Shown here one piece after another: positions 58,839 through 64,000 of a stretch of DNA of 64,000 bases. The notes under the pieces are model-generated. The model was not told where the DNA came from. It saw only the letters and a list, made by a program, of their open reading frames with translations, and ran no database searches. Origin of the DNA: Amycolatopsis sp. DSM 110486 (lineage in GTDB: Bacteria; Actinomycetota; Actinomycetes; Mycobacteriales; Pseudonocardiaceae); NCBI RefSeq assembly GCF_019468465.1, contig NZ_CP080519.1:2557001-2621000 (forward strand), written 5' to 3'. The position numbers were made by a program, and so were the translations under genes. Numbering within the stretch: the first letter of the stretch is position 1; every line of letters begins with the position of its first letter.

Positions 58839-59723
58839 TTACAGCGAGTGCGGGTGGAGGAGGTCGGAAAGGCCGAGGCGGGTGAGGAACTGCGTGCGGG
58901 CCTGGTCGGCGCCGGCGCTGACCGCTTCGGAGCCGTCGTCGACCGGGTCGATGTGGAGGCGGAAGGGGCGGGTGCCGTGGGGCAGTGCGAGGACGTCGGT
59001 GACGGCGGTGGCGACGGCGCCGGCATCGATGTCCGGTGGGGCCAGGTCGGAGAGCCGCGCGGCGACGTGGTCGAGGAGGCCCGGGTAGAGGTTTTCGTAG
59101 GTGGCGGCGCGGGCGGTGTCGGTGGCGGGGTGGCCGTTGGCGAACAGCGAAGTGCCTTGGGCGAACACGCCGGGGACGACGATCGTGGTCTCGATGTCGA
59201 AGCGGGCGAGCTCGGCGGCGTAGGAGACGGCGAACGCGTCCATGGCCGCTTTGGCCGCGAAGTACGGCGCGAGGTACGGCGGGGCGCCGCCCTTGGTGCT
59301 GGAGGAGCCGATCCACACCAGGAGGCCGTGGCGGCGCTCGCGGAACTGCGGCAGCACGGCACGGTTGACGCGTTGGGGGCCGGAGACGTTGGTGTCCATG
59401 ACCTCCGCGATGTCGTCCGGGGTGAAGGCTTCGGCCGGGCCCATGGCGAGGTAGGCGGCGTTGTGGACGACGACGTCCAGCGGCTCGGGGATCGAGGCGA
59501 CGGCGCTGTCCACTGAATCCTGTGAGCGGACGTCGAGTTCCACCGCGAACAAGGCCACCGATCGGGAGGACGCGTAGGTCGCCAGCGCGGCGGCCGCGGG
59601 GGCGTTACGGCCGGTGAGGTCGCGGATGCCCGCGTAGACGGTGTGGCCGGCGTCGGCCAGCGCGCGCACGATCAGCGCGCCGAAGCCGGAGCCCGCGCCG
59701 GTGACGAGGACGGTCTTGCCCAT
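58839..59723 (-). CDS. Short-chain dehydrogenase/reductase (SDR)
   Basis: 294 aa. TVLVTGAGSGFGALIVRALA is the NAD(P)-binding motif, HNAAYLAMGPAEAFTPDD the N-A-A region, IGSSSTKGG the catalytic Ser and APYFAAKAAMDAF the Y-x-x-x-K. Classical SDR of the GSGFG subgroup, intact. First gene of a two-gene operon with the VOC protein. Confidence 0.88.
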   Translation of the reverse strand: MGKTVLVTGAGSGFGALIVRALADAGHTVYAGIRDLTGRNAPAAAALATYASSRSVALFAVELDVRSQDSVDSAVASIPEPLDVVVHNAAYLAMGPAEAFTPDDIAEVMDTNVSGPQRVNRAVLPQFRERRHGLLVWIGSSSTKGGAPPYLAPYFAAKAAMDAFAVSYAAELARFDIETTIVVPGVFAQGTSLFANGHPATDTARAATYENLYPGLLDHVAARLSDLAPPDIDAGAVATAVTDVLALPHGTRPFRLHIDPVDDGSEAVSAGADQARTQFLTRLGLSDLLHPHSL

Positions 59724-59872
59724 GGCACTCCTTGGTCCATCGTGGGCAGCCGCCGAAAGGGCTGCCGAATGGTCGAACCATGGAGCGGAGGGAAATCATT
59801 GCGTGGTAACGAAACTTCGGCGCGATCCGTGGGTTTGGCGAGATCCGTGCCTCAGGAACCACCAACCAAAAA

Positions 59873-59910
59873 CGGCCCTCCCCCGCCGAAAATCCAGCGA
59901 GGGAGGGCCG
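59873..59910. terminator. Terminator downstream of the zinc metallopeptidase gene
   Basis: CGGCCCTCCC (59873-59882) pairs with GGGAGGGCCG (59901-59910), 13 nt after the minus-strand stop at 59923. The remaining part of the 199-nt gap holds the SDR promoter region. Confidence 0.75.
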
Positions 59911-59922
59911 CAGAAGAAGAAC

Positions 59923-61344
59923 TCAGCCGCCGTACTTACTGGTGCACGTGGCAACAGTCGGCGAAGTGAATCCGTCGCGGAAGGCCTCCACCCGGGCGAA
60001 ACCGGAGGGCACCGTCGTACCGGAAGGGTCGGAAGCGATGACGCTCTTCGGCGACAGCAACTCGGCGATGGCCTCGTCCAGGTCACCCGGCGAAAGCTCC
60101 AGCGTCGCCTTCTTGTCCGGCGTCAACGTCCCCGCCCACATGCCCGTCAGGCAGGCCGTGAGCTGGCCCGTGGAAGCAGTGTCCAAGCGCAGGCCGTAGG
60201 CCTTTTCGACCGCCAACGCGTATCGGGACGCCACCTCGGCGAACGCGGCGAAGTCGCCGAAGCCGCCGGAGGTGCCGCGCGACGGTGGGGTGCCGACGCG
60301 GCGAAGGGAGTCCAGGTCGACCGACACGGTGTCGGTCGACGGGCAGTACGCGGAGGGGCTGGTCACGCGAGCGTCCGAGCAGGACTCGGGGTCGGAGGTG
60401 AGCTTGGGGGCGCCCTTGGGGAAAGCGGCGCGCAGGCTCGACTCCAGGTCCTGCAGGTTGGCCGGGTCCACGACGTCCAGGTTGCCCTTGCCGTCGCCTG
60501 TGTCGAGGTCCTTGGACGAGAACGGCAGCTGGCTGGTGCGGCTGACGACCTCGGCGTTGTCGATGGCGGCGCAGCGCTTCGGGCCGTCGGTGAAGCCGAA
60601 CTGGAAGGCGGACACGCGGTCGAACGCGCTGCCGTGCGCGCCGGCGGTGTCGAAGCTGGAGCCGGCGGAATCGCGGATGAAGAAGAGCGTCGCCATGATC
60701 TGATTGAGGCCCGTGCCGGTCGACACCTGGAAGTGTGGCGAATTGCCTTCCGCGACCCAGCGGAAGAACGTTCCCGCGTAGCAGTCGGCCTGCTGTTCCT
60801 TCACGATCGACGGGGTGTTGGGGCTCAAGCCCAGGCGCGTCTGGACGGCGTGGCCCAGTTCGTGCGCCAGGACGGCGACCACGGACATCGGGCCGAAGGA
60901 GTCGTTCAGCATGGGCAGGAGCTCGCCGCGGTCCCACGCGACCAGGTCGCCGGAGGGGCAGTAGAACGCGTTCACGAGGCCGGCGGTGCTGGAGCCGCAG
61001 AGGTTGAGGCCCTGGCCGCGCGAGTCGTAGGAAATGAGCTGGCCGACGGGTTTGTAGTCCTTGCCGAAGTTCTCCGGCAGCTGCTCGGTCCAGTACTGCT
61101 GCACGTCGGCGACGGCGTTGGCGGCGAGCTTGTCGATCGCGCCGCCGTCGGTGTTGGCGACAGGCAGGTCGGTGTCCGCGACGCCGGCCTTCGGGCCGCT
61201 CGGACCGTCGGTGATGGCAAGGCCGGCGACCTTGGCCGGGTCGGGCCGGTCGACGCCCGCGCTGCCCTGGACGGCCGTGGTGCACCCGGCCAGCAGCACG
61301 GCGCCCGCGACCAGCGTCGCCACCCACGTGAACCGCGAAGTCAT
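59923..61344 (-). CDS. Neutral zinc metallopeptidase lipoprotein (PF04228-like)
   Basis: 473 aa. Lipoprotein signal (VAGAVLLAGC, Cys21). Catalytic core VVAVLAHELGHAVQTRLGL has HELGH at 161-165, and VKEQQADCYAGTFFRW supplies the third ligand Glu183, as in the YpfJ-type predicted neutral zinc peptidases. The C-terminal half (about 260-470) is helical without a recognised domain and contains two Cys (ESCSDARV, AYCPSTD) that may pair. Membrane-anchored outside the cell. Confidence 0.87.
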   Translation of the reverse strand: MTSRFTWVATLVAGAVLLAGCTTAVQGSAGVDRPDPAKVAGLAITDGPSGPKAGVADTDLPVANTDGGAIDKLAANAVADVQQYWTEQLPENFGKDYKPVGQLISYDSRGQGLNLCGSSTAGLVNAFYCPSGDLVAWDRGELLPMLNDSFGPMSVVAVLAHELGHAVQTRLGLSPNTPSIVKEQQADCYAGTFFRWVAEGNSPHFQVSTGTGLNQIMATLFFIRDSAGSSFDTAGAHGSAFDRVSAFQFGFTDGPKRCAAIDNAEVVSRTSQLPFSSKDLDTGDGKGNLDVVDPANLQDLESSLRAAFPKGAPKLTSDPESCSDARVTSPSAYCPSTDTVSVDLDSLRRVGTPPSRGTSGGFGDFAAFAEVASRYALAVEKAYGLRLDTASTGQLTACLTGMWAGTLTPDKKATLELSPGDLDEAIAELLSPKSVIASDPSGTTVPSGFARVEAFRDGFTSPTVATCTSKYGG

Positions 61345-61362
61345 AGCTCCTCCAAGGAAAAA

Positions 61363-61394
61363 GAGCCGGTGCGACCGAGGGGCCGCACCGGCTC
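61363..61394. terminator. Terminator between two lipoprotein genes
   Basis: GAGCCGGTGCG (61363-61373) and CGCACCGGCTC (61384-61394) form a perfect 11-bp stem, 8 nt after the stop of the minus-strand gene ending at 61403. Confidence 0.8.
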
Positions 61395-61402
61395 GAAGTA
61401 AA

Positions 61403-62329
61403 TCAGGCGCCGAAGTGGACAGACTGGATGGCGTCGTCGAAGCCGATCGTGGAGAGGTCCTTCACGTCGCTGTCGACGACCGTCGACTTGCCGGTGCAGT
61501 TCGGGCCGGTCCACAGCTTGAGCGTGCCGTCGGTGGTCAGCGAGGAGGTGACGCCGGGGCGGGCCAGGTTCTGGCAGGCGTTGTCACCGGAACCGAAGGA
61601 CAGGCCCTGCGAAGCGCCGTTGTCGCTGAAGAACGCGTCGTCGAACAGGATCGTGCTGGTGGCGGCCTTCGAGTCGCCCGACGGGGTCGGGGGGTTGTCC
61701 GAGGGCGGGGTCGTGGTGCCGGAGGCCGAACCGTCGAGCACCTTGCCACCGGTCGGGCTCATGCCGAACCACGTGCCGCCGACGCCCTCACCGTTGGTGT
61801 CGCCCGGGTTCTTGTCGCCGGAGAACGTGTAGGCGGGCCAGTTGCCGACCGTCAGCTGCAGCGAGCCGTCGTCGCGCTTCACGACGCCGATCGCGGACTT
61901 CTTGATGCCGGCGATGAAGACCTTGGTGCCCTTGGTGACCTTGACCGGCGGCCACTTCTTCTCGCAGTCGGCGTTGCAAGTGGACTTCGGCGGCTTCGGG
62001 GAGTCGTTGTCGAAGCGGTAGATCGTCATCCCGGCGCCGTTGATCACGACCGGGTTCAGGTTGCCCGCCTTGCCGGCTCGCAGCGACACCCACTTGGTGC
62101 GCACGTCCGCGGGCGCGCCGGCCGGTGCGAGGTCGCCGGTGTCACGAGCGGCGTTGTTGCTGCGGGCGGTGCCGCTCAGCAGGTCGAGACCACCGGCGTT
62201 GCCGGCGTCCACCGCGGCGCCGGCCGGGGCCGCACTCGGGGTGCCGTCCGTCTGGCCGCCGCAGGCCGACAGCAGGGCCGCGCCCGCCGTCACGAAGGCA
62301 GCGAAAAACAGGGCGTGCTTGCGGAACAT
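61403..62329 (-). CDS. Lipoprotein with secreted-repeat (PF03640-type) domain
   Basis: 308 aa from ATG 62329. Lipoprotein signal (AGAALLSACGG, Cys23), then a region about 65-200 with two copies of the repeat of unknown function: LNPVVINGAGMTIYRFDNDS / CNADCEKKWPPV and LQLTVGNWPAYTFSGDKN / GTWFGMSPTGG, as in proteins annotated secreted repeat of unknown function. The C-terminal 100 residues (FDDAFFSDNGASQGLSFGSG, NCTGKST) form an extra domain resembling a small beta-gamma-crystallin-like fold (tentative). Divergent from the AfsR-type gene. Confidence 0.8.
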   Translation of the reverse strand: MFRKHALFFAAFVTAGAALLSACGGQTDGTPSAAPAGAAVDAGNAGGLDLLSGTARSNNAARDTGDLAPAGAPADVRTKWVSLRAGKAGNLNPVVINGAGMTIYRFDNDSPKPPKSTCNADCEKKWPPVKVTKGTKVFIAGIKKSAIGVVKRDDGSLQLTVGNWPAYTFSGDKNPGDTNGEGVGGTWFGMSPTGGKVLDGSASGTTTPPSDNPPTPSGDSKAATSTILFDDAFFSDNGASQGLSFGSGDNACQNLARPGVTSSLTTDGTLKLWTGPNCTGKSTVVDSDVKDLSTIGFDDAIQSVHFGA

Positions 62330-62512
62330 GGGGGAACTCCAGGGGGTTCGACCGGGGCTCCTGGACCGTCCGGAGCCGCTCTTGCCCGTGACACGGGGCT
62401 GGGGTCGAGTTCGGTTCACGTGAGTTCGAAAGTTTTTTGAGGAATCGGGAACTCGCAGGTCACGCGGGATTCCCGGTCGCACGCCCCGGCCCGGTTGCGG
62501 TAAGCATGGGCC

Positions 62513-64000
62513 ATGACCAAGGTCCGGTTCGGCTTGCTCGGCCCCGTGGAGGCGCACGTCGCCGGCGAGCCCGTCGACCTCGGGCACGCGCGGCAGCGCT
62601 GGGTGCTGGCCGCGCTGCTCGCCGACGCCAACCGGCCCGTGTCCACGGAACGGCTCGTCGAGCGCGTGTGGGCGGACGAGCCGCCGTACCGCGCGCACCG
62701 GCTGCTCGCCAGCTACCTCTCCCGGTTGCGCCGCACGCTCGCCGCGGCCGAGGGCGTCGAGATCAAGCACGGCCCGAGCGGCTACGTGCTCACCACACCA
62801 CCCGGGAGCGTCGACGTGCTGCGGTTCCGTGCGCTCGTCGCGCAGGCGCGCGCGCAACGGCGGCCGGAGCTGTTCGACGAGGCCCTCGCTCTGTGGCGCG
62901 ATGACGCCTTCGCCGGCCTCGACACCCCGTGGGCCGACGCGGTGCGCGACAAGCTCGCCGCCGAACGCCTGTCCGCGCAGCTCGATCGCACGGACCTCGC
63001 GCTGCAGCTCGGCGAGCACAACGCCGTGCTCGCCGACGCGGCCCAGCGCGCCGCGGCTTTCCCGCTCGACGAGCGGATCGCCGGCCAGCTGATGCTCGCC
63101 CGCTACCGCGCCGGGCGGCAGGCGGGCGCGCTCGAGGAGTTCGACCGGATCCGCCACCGGCTCGCCGACGAGTTCGGCGCCGACCCCGGACCCGCGCTGC
63201 GCGAGCTGCACCAGCGCATCCTCACCACCGACCCGGAGCTCAGCCCGCCGCGCGAGACGCCCGTGCCGCGTCAGCTGCCCGCGCCGCCGCGGTGGTTCGT
63301 CGGGCGCGACGCGGAGCTGGCCGAGCTCGACGCCGCGATGGCCGGCGGCTCGGGCACGGTCGCGATCTCCGCGATCGGCGGCGCCGGCGGGATCGGCAAG
63401 ACGTCGCTCGCACTGCGGTGGGCGCACCGGAATGTCGCGCGGTTCCCCGACGGCCAGCTGTACGTGAACCTGCGCGGCTTCGACCCGGCCGGTTCACCGC
63501 TGCGGCCCGAAGCCGTGGTGCGCCACTTCCTCGACGCGTTCGGCGTCGCGCCCGCGGCCGTGCCCGCCGAACCCGAAGGCGGTTTCGCGCTGTACCGCAG
63601 CCTTGTCGCGGGCCGGCGCCTGCTCGTGGTGCTCGACAACGCGCGCGACGCGGCGCAGGTCGAACCGCTGCTGCCAGGCAGTGAGACGTGCACCGTGATG
63701 ATCACCAGCCGGCACCGGCTCGGCGGCCTCGGCGTACGCGGCGCGCAGCTGCTCGACCTGGGCGAGCTGGCCGAACGCGAGGCGCGCGAGCTGCTCACGC
63801 GACACCTCGGCGACCAGCGCGTGGCCGCGGAGCCCGCGGCTGTCAACGACCTCGTGCGCTGGTGCGGCGGCCTGCCGCTGGCGATCAGCGTCGTCGCGAG
63901 CCGGGCCGGCGCGAACCCGCGCTTCCGCCTGGAGGTGCTGGCGCGCGAGCTCGCGGACGCGTCGGCGCGGCTCGACGCGCTGGACGCCGGCGACCTGGCC
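62513..64000 (+). CDS. AfsR/SARP family transcriptional regulator with NB-ARC domain (3' end beyond the window)
   Basis: 496 codons to the window edge with no stop. An OmpR-type winged helix (about 1-95: VRFGLLGPVEAHVAGEPVDL, LLASYLSRLRRTLAA), a bacterial transcriptional activator domain (98-240: ARYRAGRQAGALEEFDRIRH, FGADPGPALRELHQRIL), then an NB-ARC ATPase starting near 260, with Walker A GAGGIGKTSLA (290s) and LVVLDNARDAAQVEPLLPG as Walker B. These regulators often control antibiotic clusters; the target here is unknown. Starts at ATG 62513. Confidence 0.9.
   Translation, partial: MTKVRFGLLGPVEAHVAGEPVDLGHARQRWVLAALLADANRPVSTERLVERVWADEPPYRAHRLLASYLSRLRRTLAAAEGVEIKHGPSGYVLTTPPGSVDVLRFRALVAQARAQRRPELFDEALALWRDDAFAGLDTPWADAVRDKLAAERLSAQLDRTDLALQLGEHNAVLADAAQRAAAFPLDERIAGQLMLARYRAGRQAGALEEFDRIRHRLADEFGADPGPALRELHQRILTTDPELSPPRETPVPRQLPAPPRWFVGRDAELAELDAAMAGGSGTVAISAIGGAGGIGKTSLALRWAHRNVARFPDGQLYVNLRGFDPAGSPLRPEAVVRHFLDAFGVAPAAVPAEPEGGFALYRSLVAGRRLLVVLDNARDAAQVEPLLPGSETCTVMITSRHRLGGLGVRGAQLLDLGELAEREARELLTRHLGDQRVAAEPAAVNDLVRWCGGLPLAISVVASRAGANPRFRLEVLARELADASARLDALDAGDLA

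Noticed and set aside
1..64000. Insertion sequences, integrases, att sites or CRISPR repeats as island borders
   Set aside because: No transposase or integrase motif, no flanking direct repeats and no regularly spaced repeats were seen. The tRNA-Arg at 3632 has no obvious repeated 3' end elsewhere in the window.

Overview
The window is high-GC actinomycete DNA with frequent GTG starts, tightly overlapping operons (ATGA/GTGA junctions), an AfsR/SARP regulator, a Tat-type signal and a rifamycin phosphotransferase. It most resembles Pseudonocardiales (Amycolatopsis-like), but that placement is inferred from gene content. No transposase, phage gene, CRISPR array or replication origin was seen. 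Most of it is a catabolic island for aromatic compounds.

Layout. 1-8.6 kb is housekeeping and stress: a rifamycin phosphotransferase gene with its promoter element, a DUF4190 membrane protein, tRNA-Arg(CCU), a winged-helix regulator with a membrane partner, an ECF sigma factor with a putative anti-sigma protein, and a secreted sedolisin-type protease. 8.9-12.4 kb is a small TetR-linked operon whose first gene, a VOC ring-cleavage-type dioxygenase, carries an in-frame TAA. 12.4-15.9 kb holds flavin and FMN reductases, a RidA protein, an amidohydrolase and a fragment of a broken alpha/beta hydrolase.

15.9-28.5 kb is the centrepiece: one long operon that joins bacterial microcompartment (BMC) shell genes (two BMC-H hexamers and one BMC-P pentamer) to every enzyme of the 2-aminophenol meta-cleavage pathway. 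These are the two-subunit 2-aminophenol 1,6-dioxygenase, semialdehyde dehydrogenase, 2-aminomuconate deaminase, 4-oxalocrotonate decarboxylase, hydratase, aldolase and acylating acetaldehyde dehydrogenase. Between the shell genes and the pathway genes lie a split PEP-synthase-like phosphotransferase, built like phenylphosphate synthase, and two phosphatase-family genes. The inferred model is a compartment that confines reactive semialdehyde and acetaldehyde, possibly with a phosphorylated aromatic intermediate.

28.5-36.7 kb is a hydroxyquinol module: an IclR regulator, a single-chain fusion of maleylacetate reductase with hydroxyquinol 1,2-dioxygenase, two related flavin-dependent monooxygenases, a flavin reductase, MerR, DoxX and an ACMSD-like amidohydrolase. 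36.8-40.1 kb is a respiratory operon (NDH-2-like flavoprotein, small membrane protein, orphan QcrB). 40.3-49.6 kb is a phenol module: multicomponent phenol hydroxylase plus catA, catB and catC, with a LysR regulator and a second NDH-2-like protein. 49.8-51.9 kb holds a degenerate FAH-family protein, a second IclR regulator and a RidA protein.

Four promoters in the island (near 15.9, 29.4, 34.4 and 51.4 kb) share an inverted repeat GTCC-N9-GGAC. In each, a -10-like TANCGT starts exactly 34 nt after the GGAC half-site, which points to one IclR-type regulon. Three of the four run straight into an ATG whose first codons spell M-x-x-V-F-x-(L/M)-(S/T)-P.

52-64 kb is mixed: a MarR-controlled divergent locus, an LLM oxidoreductase, methyltransferases, a VOC protein, an SDR, a zinc metallopeptidase lipoprotein, a repeat lipoprotein and the start of an AfsR-type regulator cut by the window end. 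Two decayed fragments lie here: a truncated SDR and a lipoprotein/methyltransferase chimera.
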